Part shown: positions 1-9,040 of the stretch, one piece after another
How the letters are laid out: every line of letters starts with the position of its first letter
Numbering within the stretch: the stretch's first letter is position 1
Assembly (NCBI GenBank): GCA_022446985.1
Contig: JAKVBD010000021.1
Coordinates: forward strand, 1 to 64,000
Reading direction: 5' to 3'
Origin: Lentisphaerales bacterium
Lineage (GTDB): Bacteria; Verrucomicrobiota; Lentisphaeria; Lentisphaerales; Lentisphaeraceae
DNA: 64,000 nt
The notes under the pieces: model-generated
Told to the model about the DNA's origin: nothing
Databases searched by the model: none
The model's input: only the letters and a program-made list of their open reading frames with translations
Position numbers and translations under genes: made by a program

Positions 1-207
1 AGGCCCTTTCCAAAGAGCAGCACTGATGATAGACCAGAAGTGGACTAACCAACCCAACAAAAACCACCACATTAATCCAGCTAAAACGAATTGAAATGCA
101 GCAAGTAAGATTCGGCCTTGGAAAAGTTGTCCTAAGCCAGGAATGAAAAAGCTGGCACCAGCAGCTATTACGTTTGCAGTTGAACCTTGCCTAGTATTTG
201 TACTCAT
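1..207 (-). CDS. Small membrane protein, TM2-like (C-terminus outside window)
   Basis: The first 69 codons read from an ATG at 205-207 and run off the left edge of the window. Residues 12-24 and 33-55 are strongly hydrophobic, and between them sits PGLGQLFQGR (23-32), the short turn typical of TM2-type and related small bacterial membrane proteins. No enzymatic motif is visible in this part. It is transcribed away from the dioxygenase gene. The family call rests on the turn motif and hydrophobicity only, so a general name is safer than a specific function. Confidence 0.55.
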   Translation of the reverse strand, partial: MSTNTRQGSTANVIAAGASFFIPGLGQLFQGRILLAAFQFVLAGLMWWFLLGWLVHFWSIISAALWKGP

Positions 208-227
208 AAAATCCTTTTTTTTCTTTA

Positions 228-256
228 AAAGTACTGACTGCTTTGGCTCCCCTCAA
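228..256 (-). promoter_or_regulatory. Possible sigma70-type promoter for the leftward membrane protein gene
   Basis: Read on the minus strand, TTGAGG (251-256) and TACTTT (228-233) are separated by 17 bases, about 20 bases ahead of the ATG at 207. The -10 box is a moderate match only. No transcript evidence is available. Confidence 0.3.
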
Positions 257-349
257 TTATATAAAGCTGAGAATTTTATAACTCTCAGGCAATAATTCGC
301 AAAGTCATGCGTTCTTAGATACAATGAATGTATGGAAAAGGAGACTGTT

Positions 350-1024
350 ATGAAAAGCTTTTATATTAATCGCCGGAGCTTTGTTGCGACATCTGCTCTT
401 TCTATGGTTGGTTGCACAGCTATGGGAAAAACAGAATTAGCTGAGAGATTAACCGTAACACCAAGTGGAACGGAAGGGCCATTTTATCCTGATAAGCTAC
501 CTTTAGATACAGATAATGACCTCTTGATTGTTAATCACAAAATAACCCCGGCAGTAGGTCAGATTACTCACTTAAGTGGACGAGTATTGACTGTAAATGG
601 TTCACCATTAAGCAATGCAGTTGTTGAAATATGGCAGGTAGATAATACTGGAATTTACCTTCACTCGAAAGAACCAAAGGTGGAGCAAAAAGATAGTAAC
701 TTTCAGAGTTACGGACGCTTTCTGACGAATAACAAAGGCGAGTACTATTTCAGAACGATCAAACCGGTTCCATACGGGACGCGAATTTTTCGAACGCCGC
801 ATATCCATGTGAAAGTAAATCGCAAAGGCAAAAACCTGTTAACGACTCAGATGTATGTCAAAGGCGAAAAGCTGAACCATAAAGACAGGCTTTACAATAA
901 GATTAAGAGTCAGAAGCAAAAGGACAATGTGACGCGCGCTTATAGAGCGATTCCAGGTTCAAAGTTAAATGAGCTGGCAGTCAATTTTGATATAGTTATC
1001 GGTCACACTCCACAAGACATCTAA
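350..1024 (+). CDS. Intradiol ring-cleavage dioxygenase family protein, exported
   Basis: Belongs to the protocatechuate 3,4-dioxygenase/catechol 1,2-dioxygenase fold, non-haem Fe(III) enzymes that split catechols between the hydroxyls. All four expected iron ligands are visible: Tyr103 (in GIYLHS), Tyr142 (PVPYG), His151 and His153 (PHIH). The start chosen is the ATG at 350 because AAAGGAG lies 7 bases upstream; an in-frame ATG at 332 would add six residues with no ribosome site. The N-terminus (RRSF, hydrophobic stretch, then MVGC) looks like a twin-arginine signal with a lipobox, so the enzyme is probably anchored outside the cytoplasm. No aromatic-degradation genes adjoin it, so the substrate is unknown; about 224 residues is the usual single-subunit size. 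Confidence 0.85.
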   Translation: MKSFYINRRSFVATSALSMVGCTAMGKTELAERLTVTPSGTEGPFYPDKLPLDTDNDLLIVNHKITPAVGQITHLSGRVLTVNGSPLSNAVVEIWQVDNTGIYLHSKEPKVEQKDSNFQSYGRFLTNNKGEYYFRTIKPVPYGTRIFRTPHIHVKVNRKGKNLLTTQMYVKGEKLNHKDRLYNKIKSQKQKDNVTRAYRAIPGSKLNELAVNFDIVIGHTPQDI

Positions 1025-1109
1025 GTTCATTTTCTAATTCTTTTTAGCTTACTTGAAATCAACTGATTACTAAGTAAACTGACGGAGTTTTAATTGAAAT
1101 GGAACTTCG

Positions 1110-1613
1110 ATGTCACTTAAAGAAGTAGAAAAAAAGTTTGAGTCTTTGCTCTTTGCCTCTCGTTGGTTATTAGCTCCTTTTTATTTAGGGCTAATGCTGG
1201 GAGTTGTTCTCTTGTTGGTTAAGTTTTTTAAAGAGCTTTTTGGGACTTTTAGCAATGTTATGAGTATTTCCGGCAATGATATGGTTTTGTCGGTTTTGAC
1301 TTTGGTCGATATCTCACTTATCGCGAACCTTTTAATCATCATAGTTTTTAGCGGCTATGAAAGTTTTGTTTCAAAAATCGATGTTGATTCTCATGAAGAC
1401 AAACCGGGATGGATGGGAAAAGTTGGCTTTGGATCGCTAAAAGTAAAAGTCATGGGATCGATTATGGCAATATCTGCCATCGAACTTCTGAAAACGTTCC
1501 TACATGGAAATACAGACCACAAGGATATTATGTGGAAATGTATAATTCACATGACTTTTGTTATATCTGGTGTGTTATTTGCCGTCATGGATCGCATGAC
1601 GGCTAAGAAGTAA
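1110..1613 (+). CDS. UPF0114 (YqhA-like) inner membrane protein
   Basis: A 167-residue integral membrane protein. The N-terminal ESLLFASRWLLAPFYLGL stretch followed by a long hydrophobic helix is characteristic of UPF0114/TIGR00645 proteins such as E. coli YqhA, whose function is not established. Four hydrophobic segments are visible (about 18-43, 62-85, 112-128, 140-160). GGA lies 6 bases before the ATG. It is followed 86 bases later by the convergent pgi gene, with a hairpin between them. Confidence 0.8.
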   Translation: MSLKEVEKKFESLLFASRWLLAPFYLGLMLGVVLLLVKFFKELFGTFSNVMSISGNDMVLSVLTLVDISLIANLLIIIVFSGYESFVSKIDVDSHEDKPGWMGKVGFGSLKVKVMGSIMAISAIELLKTFLHGNTDHKDIMWKCIIHMTFVISGVLFAVMDRMTAKK

Positions 1614-1654
1614 CTGAATGATGAGTAATAACTGAAGACATAACAGCCGGGCCC

Positions 1655-1681
1655 AAAAAAGCCGGCCATGAAGGCCGGCTT
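1655..1681 (-). terminator. Rho-independent terminator of pgi (possibly bidirectional)
   Basis: Perfect 9-bp stem AAGCCGGCC (1659-1667) / GGCCGGCTT (1673-1681) with a 5-base loop. On the minus strand it is followed by six T residues, as expected for the end of the pgi transcript; the plus-strand side has only a weak T stretch. Confidence 0.85.
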
Positions 1682-1699
1682 AAAATTTGTCGAAGCTTC

Positions 1700-3310
1700 T
1701 TAGATAACGCCGCTTTCTTTCATAAGAATCCAGGTTGGTGAACTCTCATCAGAAGGTTTGCCATTGATATAAGTATCTAGGATACCATTTGCCAGAACTT
1801 TACCGAGCTGAACACCTTCCTGGTCGAAGGAATTGATGTTCCAAAGGAAACCCTGGAAGGCAATCTTATTTTCGTAGAAAGCTAATAGCTGCCCCATAAC
1901 TTCCGGAGTTAACTGGTCTGCCATGATTAGAGAGTTTGGACGGTTACCAGGGAAAACCTTGTTTGGATTATCGCTATCAGAACCTGTTGCCATACCGATA
2001 GACTGAGCCAGTAAATTGGCGAACAGTTTCTCTTGTGAAGTTGTCCCTTTAACCTTCAGGTCTTCGCCATACTGGCTTTGTCTAAAGCCGATGAAATCAC
2101 AAGGAACGACAGTTTCACTCTGGTGGATCAGCTGATAGAACGCGTGCTGACCATTTGTTCCAGGTTCACCCCAGACAATTGGACCTGTAGCTTCAACAAG
2201 TTCTTCACCCTGACGGTTGATGCGTTTACCATTACTCTCCATATCGCACTGCTGTAAGTGAGCCGCGAAACGGCTGAGGGCCTGACTATATGGTAGAACA
2301 GCCAGAGTTTCACAATTGAGGTAATTACGGTTCCAAACACCAAGCAAGGCTGCGAGAAGTGGAAGGTTTTTAGTGATGTCAGTTTCAAGACTGTTGAGGT
2401 CCATTTTACGAGCACCACGCAGGAAGTTTTCAAAGTTTTTGTAGCCAAGTGAGAAGGCCAGAACAACACCACCAACCATTGAAGTCACTGAGTAGCGACC
2501 CCCGATGTAATCGAACATGTAGAATGTTCTTAGGTATTTGCTTGGGTTATCCATCGGGCTGCCTTCGCCAGTCACACAAACGAAGTGTTTATTGATAGGC
2601 AAGCCGGCATTTTTGAAGCGTTCTGCAACGAAGGTTTCGTTTGTCAGAGTTTCAAGTGTACCACCACTTTTAGAGATTACTGTAACTAATGTCTTACTCA
2701 GGTCGAGGCCGTCAAGTGTACCAGCTGCGTCATCCGGGTCGACATTTGAAATGAAGTGAATGCGACGCTGAGGCTGAGCGTATTTTTTAAGAGCGAGGTA
2801 GATTGCTCTTGGACCAAGGTCTGAACCACCGATACCAACAAGAACCATATCAGTGAAAGGCTGGCCAACGGTATTTACGATTGAACCACATGCAAGGTCT
2901 TTGCAGAACTCATCAAGTTTTTCAAGCTCTTCTTGTGCAGCTTTTATAGCATCAACGCTATTGCCAATGTTATCTGAATCATTAAGATCAGCAAAAACGT
3001 TTCTGACTGCCGTATGAAGAACCTGACGGTTTTCGCAGTCATAGCCATCAATTTTATTAACAACTTCGCCGCTAATCATAGCTTTAAACTGGCCTACAGC
3101 GCCAGCATCGTCTGCAAGTTCTTGTAGTGCATCCAGAGTATTTTCATCAACGCGCTGTGTTCCGTAGAACATCTGCAGAGAACCCGCAGAAGAGCGGAAT
3201 TTGCTGAAACGCTGTTTTGAGAGAGCGCCTTCTTCAGTCAAATCAAAAGGGGCTTTACTAAGCTCCAGAAGCTTTGCATGCGCTGCATTGTCTTTTAAAT
3301 TTTTATTCAT
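1700..3310 (-). CDS. pgi: Glucose-6-phosphate isomerase
   Basis: Converts glucose 6-phosphate to fructose 6-phosphate in the cytoplasm. The 536-residue length matches the bacterial/eukaryotic long form (E. coli 549). Both PGI signatures are present: FDYIGGRYS (266-274) and NSFDQEGVQLGK near the C-terminus, which carries the catalytic lysine. The expected catalytic Glu358 (QQCDMES) and His389 (GTNGQHA) and the phosphate loop SKSGGTLET (about 213-221) are also present. It lies 122 bases downstream of murG on the same strand; a weak hairpin in that gap suggests pgi may have its own transcript. It ends at a strong terminator. Confidence 0.97.
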   Translation of the reverse strand: MNKNLKDNAAHAKLLELSKAPFDLTEEGALSKQRFSKFRSSAGSLQMFYGTQRVDENTLDALQELADDAGAVGQFKAMISGEVVNKIDGYDCENRQVLHTAVRNVFADLNDSDNIGNSVDAIKAAQEELEKLDEFCKDLACGSIVNTVGQPFTDMVLVGIGGSDLGPRAIYLALKKYAQPQRRIHFISNVDPDDAAGTLDGLDLSKTLVTVISKSGGTLETLTNETFVAERFKNAGLPINKHFVCVTGEGSPMDNPSKYLRTFYMFDYIGGRYSVTSMVGGVVLAFSLGYKNFENFLRGARKMDLNSLETDITKNLPLLAALLGVWNRNYLNCETLAVLPYSQALSRFAAHLQQCDMESNGKRINRQGEELVEATGPIVWGEPGTNGQHAFYQLIHQSETVVPCDFIGFRQSQYGEDLKVKGTTSQEKLFANLLAQSIGMATGSDSDNPNKVFPGNRPNSLIMADQLTPEVMGQLLAFYENKIAFQGFLWNINSFDQEGVQLGKVLANGILDTYINGKPSDESSPTWILMKESGVI

Positions 3311-3372
3311 AACTCGTGTATTTTTTAAATTCTAAACTTCAAAGTAGTAGTGTTTTCTATTCTGCAAGAATA

Positions 3373-3398
3373 AAAAAAGCTGACGTTTTACGGCTTTA
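3373..3398 (-). terminator. Weak terminator-like hairpin between murG and pgi
   Basis: On the minus strand, AAAGC...GCTTT encloses a short inner CG pairing and is followed by a run of seven T residues. The stem is short, so termination would be partial at best; it would place pgi under mixed control with ftsW-murG. Confidence 0.3.
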
Positions 3399-3432
3399 TC
3401 CCATACTATGAACATAATCAGATCGAAGGTGA

Positions 3433-4530
3433 TTAACAAGACGAGACGATCGATTTAATAATAGTTTGTGACACATCTTCACGCGCCAAACTACTCATGT
3501 TTTTACTTTTTTCGAGCCATTTTGAACTGTCATCTAACCAAGCTTTGAGGACATCTGCCAGTATTTGTGGATTAAGGTCATCTTCTTGTAAAATTTCACC
3601 TGCAGATTTTAGTTCAGCTAAACGGGCATTGTGATATTGGTGGTTTTCTGAGGCTATTTTGAGTGGAATGAATAATGCAGCTTTACTAAACCAGGCCAGT
3701 TCTGCCAAACTGGAGGCACCGGCTCTACAGATGATTAAATCTGCAGCTTGCAGGGCTTCTGCCATATTGTCAGTGCTCTTTGCTATTTTAGCTTGAAAAC
3801 CGGCTTCTTTTGCAGTTTTCTCGAATTCGCTGTTGTCTTCTTTACCGCTTAGGTGATAGAACTGAAACTTGTCACTTATCAGCGATAGGGCTTCATAGAA
3901 ATTTTCATTGATGCGCTGAGCACCCTGACTTCCACCAAAAACCAGAAGAAGTGGATCATCGCCCTTAAAGCCAAGAGATTCTTTAAGTTTTTTAGAATCC
4001 GGTTCCTTAGAACTCTGTATAAGTTCTGGACGAATAGGCATACCGGTTAAATCCATAGGGCAGTGGATGAGCTTTTGATTGATGGCAGGGAAAGATAAAA
4101 AGAGCTTTTTGGCCCACTTTGAAAGCAATCTATTGGTTTTACCAATTACGGTATTTCCTTCATGTAGAAAAAGTGGTGTACCGGTAATCACAGCAGCCAT
4201 ACCCAGTGGAACACTGGCAAAGCTGCCCATAACGAGGACGGCTTTGGGCTTGTGTTTCATAAGGTAGAAAACAGCTTTTAGGGTTGTCCAGGAAAAAACA
4301 ATTGCAAAAATGGGCAGCATGAGCTTGTTTGTCGGGAATTGAATAGCTTTTGCAGTATCAGCTGGAATATCAAATTTGGCAGCTTGTTCTTTTTGACCAG
4401 GGCCGTGTTTGCCGGCGACAAACAGTCTGACACCGGCACTATTTTTTTGGAATTCACGACCTATGCTCAGGCCTGGATAAAAGTGACCGCCAGTGCCGCC
4501 ACAAGAGATTATTATTGAGAAATCGTTCAT
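3433..4530 (-). CDS. murG: UDP-GlcNAc:lipid I N-acetylglucosamine transferase MurG
   Basis: Adds N-acetylglucosamine to undecaprenyl-PP-MurNAc-pentapeptide to make lipid II on the inner face of the cytoplasmic membrane. Family motifs are intact: GGTGGHFYPG (11-20) with the catalytic His16, HEGN (123-126), GGSQGAQ (199-205), RAGASSLAEL (269-278) with Glu277 for the nucleotide ribose, and ENHQYHNA (295-302). The 365 residues fit the usual length of about 355. Its ATG overlaps the ftsW stop by 4 bases, so the two are translationally coupled. The other dcw-cluster genes are not in this window, so only the ftsW-murG pair is kept here. Confidence 0.96.
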   Translation of the reverse strand: MNDFSIIISCGGTGGHFYPGLSIGREFQKNSAGVRLFVAGKHGPGQKEQAAKFDIPADTAKAIQFPTNKLMLPIFAIVFSWTTLKAVFYLMKHKPKAVLVMGSFASVPLGMAAVITGTPLFLHEGNTVIGKTNRLLSKWAKKLFLSFPAINQKLIHCPMDLTGMPIRPELIQSSKEPDSKKLKESLGFKGDDPLLLVFGGSQGAQRINENFYEALSLISDKFQFYHLSGKEDNSEFEKTAKEAGFQAKIAKSTDNMAEALQAADLIICRAGASSLAELAWFSKAALFIPLKIASENHQYHNARLAELKSAGEILQEDDLNPQILADVLKAWLDDSSKWLEKSKNMSSLAREDVSQTIIKSIVSSC

Positions 4531-5702
4531 TCGTAGCGTGTGTCCTCAAATTCTTCTGCGCCTTCGAGTTTGGCACGTTCAGATTCACGAGCCACACTCA
4601 TGATAATTCCTACAGAAATTAAAGCTGAGAGCATACTCGAACCACCATAGCTCAAGAAAGGGGCAGTAACACCGGTAGTTGGTAGAGCTCCACTGATAAC
4701 ACCGATATTGACCATACCGTGAAGACAGATACCCAGACCAAGTCCTGTAGCAACAATCATGCCGCGGTAGTCAGTGGCTTCAGCAGCAATTTTGAAGGAG
4801 CCATACAGAAAAGCAAGATACAAAAGGATGACAACACACAGGCCAACAAAGCCAAGCTCTTCACCGACAATTGAGAGTATGAAGTCATTGTGGGCCTCCG
4901 GAAGATACTCCAGTTTCATACGGCTTTCGGTAAAACCACGCCCATAAGGTCCTCCAGAACCAAGTGCCAGAAGTGAATTCCATAGCTGGTAACCTTCACC
5001 TTGTGCGACAGCTTCAGGATCCATAAATGAGGTCACCCGTCGCATACGTTCGGGGAAAATATTGATCATAGAGTAGAAAATACCTATACCGCCAGCTGCA
5101 ACTAAAGCCAACCAGCGCATGCGAACGCCACAGATAAATAGAAGACCCATGACCATACAGGCAGTAATCATAGTAACCGACAAACTACCGCCGGCAATAA
5201 TTAAAAACCCTATGATACCAACTGGAATACAGGGAACCAAAAAGCCTCTTAGAAAAGTTCCACTGTGGCGATTAAAACGGTGATAATAGTCTGCCATAAA
5301 GAGGATTATGGCAATCTTGGCAAATTCCGATGGCTGTATACTTAAACTGCCAAACCTGATCCACCTGTAAGCTCCTTTGATAGATCGTACCATGGGAAGA
5401 TTTTTTTTGAGAGCATTGGCGATAGCAAGATAAAGAAGTAGAACAGCGATAATACCCATAAAAATTCGTGACATACGGCAAAGAGTCCGGTAATCAAAAT
5501 AGTGAAGGAAAACAGCCGTAAAACCACCGATAGCTATAAAAGTAAGCTGTCTAATCAGTGCTTTGTTATCAATTTCCGGTCCTTCAGGGCGCCAATCGAT
5601 ACCGCTGGTGGAGTAAAGCATGCAGAGCCCAAAAGTTAACAATATACAGACAACAATGATTAAGAAAACCTTTGTTGAATTGATGCTGTGCTCTTCGACC
5701 AT
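4527..5702 (-). CDS. ftsW: Septal peptidoglycan polymerase FtsW (SEDS family)
   Basis: SEDS-family glycosyltransferase that polymerises lipid II at the division septum together with a class B PBP. The 391 residues contain about ten hydrophobic segments, the loop QLWNSLLALGSGGPYGRGF and the C-terminal signature PTTGVTAPFLSYGGSSML. The N-terminus (about 1-12) is hydrophilic and cytoplasmic. Its neighbour murG supports FtsW over RodA, since ftsW-murG adjacency is a dcw-cluster hallmark. The gap to the next upstream gene is 116 bases, enough for a promoter. Confidence 0.93.
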   Translation of the reverse strand: MVEEHSINSTKVFLIIVVCILLTFGLCMLYSTSGIDWRPEGPEIDNKALIRQLTFIAIGGFTAVFLHYFDYRTLCRMSRIFMGIIAVLLLYLAIANALKKNLPMVRSIKGAYRWIRFGSLSIQPSEFAKIAIILFMADYYHRFNRHSGTFLRGFLVPCIPVGIIGFLIIAGGSLSVTMITACMVMGLLFICGVRMRWLALVAAGGIGIFYSMINIFPERMRRVTSFMDPEAVAQGEGYQLWNSLLALGSGGPYGRGFTESRMKLEYLPEAHNDFILSIVGEELGFVGLCVVILLYLAFLYGSFKIAAEATDYRGMIVATGLGLGICLHGMVNIGVISGALPTTGVTAPFLSYGGSSMLSALISVGIIMSVARESERAKLEGAEEFEDTRYE

Positions 5703-5818
5703 TAACGCTTAAAACCAGGATGAAAAATTTATAAAAATTGTCGGGGATTATTAAACTCAGAATAGCATTAACAAATGCTAAATACAATAGCCTGATTGAG
5801 GCGTTTTAGCAGTAATTT

Positions 5819-6400
5819 TTAAGGGGCGATCCAAGCAGCTTTTTTAAACTCTCCGTGACTGTTAAATTCACAAGATGCTCTTTCGTTACCGGTCTTGGTT
5901 AAGAGTAGTATATCCCAGGAGTGGATTGTACATTTGACAACGGTAAAGAACTGGTAGGCTTGGTCCTCAGAGAGTTCATTTGGATTTAAAACAAAGGGAG
6001 TTTTCAGAGTTTCTCCCGGCTTCTCTTTCATGTAGTAACATTGAAGGCTGCGCCAAGGAGTTTTCTGCCAATAATCTTCAGCAGTTTTATCTTGATTATA
6101 GAGACTTACAGAAGCATTCATGACAAGTTGTAGACCCACATGGCGATCAAAAAAACAAAGTGAGGCATGTGGGGATTTTTGAAATTCTTCAAACTTTCCA
6201 CTGCGGCTGTCGGTATAGAAAGTGATTTCTGCTTTTTCTGTAAAGTTCGCATCTCGTAAAACGACATAACGTGAGTTTGGCAGACCATCTTTCGTTATGT
6301 TAGAGACGGTAAAAAGTTTCCAATCGTTTTCTGGATTTTGTTTGCCATCTACAATAGAAGTTCGGCACGTATCCAACAGCTTTTTTAAATTAGCGTCCAT
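5819..6400 (-). CDS. Pyridoxamine 5'-phosphate oxidase-like FMN-binding protein (Alr4036 type)
   Basis: A 193-residue split-barrel flavoprotein. The N-terminal half carries NSRYVVLRDANFTEK and ITFYTDSRSGKFEE, matching the FMN-phosphate strands of the PNPOx fold, followed by PHASLCFFDRHVGLQL and a DYWQKTPWRS segment seen in Alr4036-like proteins. It differs from true PdxH in length and lacks the dedicated C-terminal PdxH segment, so PLP synthesis should not be assumed. It lies 66 bases downstream of a GST-like gene on the same strand. The precise substrate is not known. Confidence 0.8.
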   Translation of the reverse strand: MDANLKKLLDTCRTSIVDGKQNPENDWKLFTVSNITKDGLPNSRYVVLRDANFTEKAEITFYTDSRSGKFEEFQKSPHASLCFFDRHVGLQLVMNASVSLYNQDKTAEDYWQKTPWRSLQCYYMKEKPGETLKTPFVLNPNELSEDQAYQFFTVVKCTIHSWDILLLTKTGNERASCEFNSHGEFKKAAWIAP

Positions 6401-6466
6401 AAAGCATCCTGATTTTGACTTAAGAAACTCTGAAAAAAAACTGAATCAATGCCAGTTGGAAAAATA

Positions 6467-7114
6467 TTATGCCATTTGAGCCATTTCTGTGACTTCTTTC
6501 TCAAGAACCATACTTATGGCCGGGTGTTGGATTATTTGCTGATGGTAGGCTGCCGATCCAGGCCATTTTTCTGCATCGATTGTATACCCGGCAATAATAA
6601 AGTTCTGGAGGATACTGATGACTGAGAAATCTGCTAGAGAAATGGAATTACCTACGAGATACTTATTACCTTCTAAGTGTTTTTCGAGATAATCAAAAAC
6701 TTCAGGTAGACGAGCTTCAAGTTCAGCCACTCTTTCCATGTCAGCCGGCATTTTGAAAACCAAAGGTTTGGCAATCTTGTTAAAGAATATACCACCGAGG
6801 ATTTCAGTCATGCGACTGTCGGCATACTCTTCAAACCAGAGTGCGCGTGCCAGGTCTTCGGCACTGTCTGGATAAATGGACTGATGATTAAATTTCTTTT
6901 CAATATATTGGCAGATAACAGATGAGTCTGAGATAGCAAAATCACCCACACGGAAGGCCGGGACTTTTTTTAATGGGCTGAATTCACTGTAGTCTTCAGG
7001 AGTTTGACCGGGAATGACAGGGTCAAAATCGTACTCGATTCCTTTAAATGCAAGGACAAATCTGACTTTGCGAACATATGGGGAAACCCCAATCCCATAT
7101 AGTAACGGTTTCAT
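6467..7114 (-). CDS. Glutathione S-transferase family protein
   Basis: A 215-residue protein with the GST two-domain layout. The N-terminal thioredoxin-like domain (1-80) contains SPYVRKVRF with a likely activating Ser11, VPAF (cis-proline of the glutathione site) and DSSVICQYIE, the gamma-glutamyl binding strand-helix. The C-terminal helical domain includes LVGNSISLADFSVISIL. AGGAGAATGAT precedes the ATG. It probably conjugates or reduces small electrophiles in the cytoplasm; it could equally be a non-enzymatic GST-like protein, as no pathway context is present. Confidence 0.88.
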   Translation of the reverse strand: MKPLLYGIGVSPYVRKVRFVLAFKGIEYDFDPVIPGQTPEDYSEFSPLKKVPAFRVGDFAISDSSVICQYIEKKFNHQSIYPDSAEDLARALWFEEYADSRMTEILGGIFFNKIAKPLVFKMPADMERVAELEARLPEVFDYLEKHLEGNKYLVGNSISLADFSVISILQNFIIAGYTIDAEKWPGSAAYHQQIIQHPAISMVLEKEVTEMAQMA

Positions 7115-7211
7115 ATCATTCTCCTTGTTTTCCGTTGTTGCCTACATTATGTGAATAAAAGGTGCCGCTACAATAGTTAAGGCTGGAAATTAATTGAAAC
7201 TTTACAGACGC

Positions 7212-8987
7212 TTATTTCTCCCAGACATCTTCAATGAGTTTGATGAGCTGGTCATTTTTGGATTTGTAAGCAAGGTCCAGAGCAGTAGTAAAGTCTTTTG
7301 GGTTCATCGCTTTAACGGCAGCACCTTTCTTGAGCAAAGACCTGACGCTGTTTAGTTTTTGATGTTTTACGGCAATCATCAATGGTGACATTCCATCTTC
7401 AGAAGGGCTGTCGATTGCTGGAGAATTTTTATGTTGATATATGGCTTCGAGGATTTCGGGATTGTTGCCAAAAGAAGCCATGTGAAGAATAGTTCGGCCA
7501 ACTTTGTCGATAAAACTCAAGTCAGCACCAGCTTCAAGAAGACTAAGGAATAGCTGTTTATTGCCTTCAGCAGCGGCAAGAGATAAGGGACGCATGCCGC
7601 TTTTCATCGGCAAATTTATATCCGCATCGGCTTTTATCATTTTCTCCATGACGACCAAGCTGCCACCCATTATTGAGTAATGAAGTGCTGTCATGCCATC
7701 TATATCCGGTCTATTGATGTGAGCTTTGGCTGAAATCAGAGAGTCGACCATAAGGACCTGATTGGCGGCTGCCGCTCGCATAAGCGCTGTGACACCAGCG
7801 TGGTTGTAGGCATTTATTTGCATGGGAAGAGCTTTGATTAAGAGATCCATGATGTATGAATTTTTACCTTCAACTGCGAGCATCATTAAAGTTTCACCCT
7901 TAAGACCTTTAAAGTTGAGGCCCTCTGCCTTTTCAATGAGGTTTTCAACGGTTTTGCTATCGCCAATTTGGACTGCCCGGGCGAGAGCATTAAGATCGGC
8001 AAAGTCTGTTTTATCGTGGTACTTTTGCGGCTGTGGAAACTTGGTAAGCCAGATTTTCTCCTGAGCATAATCAAAAGAAATAATGGTATTTTTGAAGACT
8101 TTATAACCCAGTTGGCTCTCTTGGTTGATGTAGCCTTCTCTTGGAAAGAGAATGTAGGAAAATTTAGATTTGTTTGCGAGGGCTAAACCGGGAATTTCTA
8201 TGTGGTTGATCAGAGCATTAAACTGTAAAAGACTGCTGCCAGGTTTACGAATGATATTTGGTAATTTATAAGATCCAGCCAGCTGTTTGTTTCTTATGGC
8301 AGTTTCGGAGCGAAGGATAACTTCATCCGCTTCAGCTGTATCCAGTAAAAAATCTTCTGTGATCGACTTATTTAATTTGGCTTTAATGACGGGAACTCCG
8401 GCCTGTGGATTGGCCTTACTGAAGAAACCAAGATTGAGAAGTTTATTTTTTACGGTCAGTTTTGAGCTTTCACCAATGGGGTTGAAAACTTCGCGCTTAT
8501 AGAAGGTTAAAGTGAAATTATTGAGATTAAGAGTAAAAGGAACTTTCCCAAGGATATCTCCACCGATAACACCAATCACCGGTTGTTTGAACTTCGGGTA
8601 ATTGGCGGAAACTTTGCCGGCGTAAATGAAGTGATTTTTGACTTTGAAGTTGCCGATTTGAATATCTTTGAGTCTGTGAAAGCGGAATTTACGGATATCG
8701 GTCACTTCACTCAGTCCCTGGAAGCTTTCCGTTATATTCATTTCCTGAAGAAGGTTGGCATCGATAATACTGACATTTGAGCCTGTGTCGATAAGAAAAA
8801 CACCAACTTCCTGACCATTTATTTTAACCGCATCTGTAAATAGCAGGCCGCGCCCACTGAGAAGTTGAATTGACTCTTTGTGTTGCTCTGATGGAAAGCT
8901 TGCTATGGAAACGGGCTGGTCATTGCCATCTTTAATTTGCGCACTAAGCGAGCTAATTAGCAGAGATATTATGAGTGTAAGGCGCAT
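7212..8987 (-). CDS. Exported retropepsin-like aspartyl protease fused to ankyrin repeats
   Basis: A 591-residue protein with a signal peptide (1-16, ending SLSAQ). The first half holds two retropepsin-type halves: FLIDTGSNVSIID (catalytic DTGS at 67-70, with flap-like IGGDILG at 141-147) and a second copy FLLDTAEADEVIL in which DTG has become DTA (216-218), followed by LGYKVFKNTIISFDY. From about 330 to 590 there are roughly seven ankyrin repeats (for example GMTALHYSIMGGSLVVMEKM and GRTILHMASFGNN). It lies 53 bases downstream of the VWA-protein operon on the same strand and may be co-transcribed. The catalytic role of domain one is plausible; the second domain looks inactive by itself. Target unknown. 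Confidence 0.8.
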   Translation of the reverse strand: MRLTLIISLLISSLSAQIKDGNDQPVSIASFPSEQHKESIQLLSGRGLLFTDAVKINGQEVGVFLIDTGSNVSIIDANLLQEMNITESFQGLSEVTDIRKFRFHRLKDIQIGNFKVKNHFIYAGKVSANYPKFKQPVIGVIGGDILGKVPFTLNLNNFTLTFYKREVFNPIGESSKLTVKNKLLNLGFFSKANPQAGVPVIKAKLNKSITEDFLLDTAEADEVILRSETAIRNKQLAGSYKLPNIIRKPGSSLLQFNALINHIEIPGLALANKSKFSYILFPREGYINQESQLGYKVFKNTIISFDYAQEKIWLTKFPQPQKYHDKTDFADLNALARAVQIGDSKTVENLIEKAEGLNFKGLKGETLMMLAVEGKNSYIMDLLIKALPMQINAYNHAGVTALMRAAAANQVLMVDSLISAKAHINRPDIDGMTALHYSIMGGSLVVMEKMIKADADINLPMKSGMRPLSLAAAEGNKQLFLSLLEAGADLSFIDKVGRTILHMASFGNNPEILEAIYQHKNSPAIDSPSEDGMSPLMIAVKHQKLNSVRSLLKKGAAVKAMNPKDFTTALDLAYKSKNDQLIKLIEDVWEK

Positions 8988-9040
8988 TGAAGATCTTTTT
9001 TTGAGAATGAACTTAAAACAGTTAGCGGGTTAATACCAGT

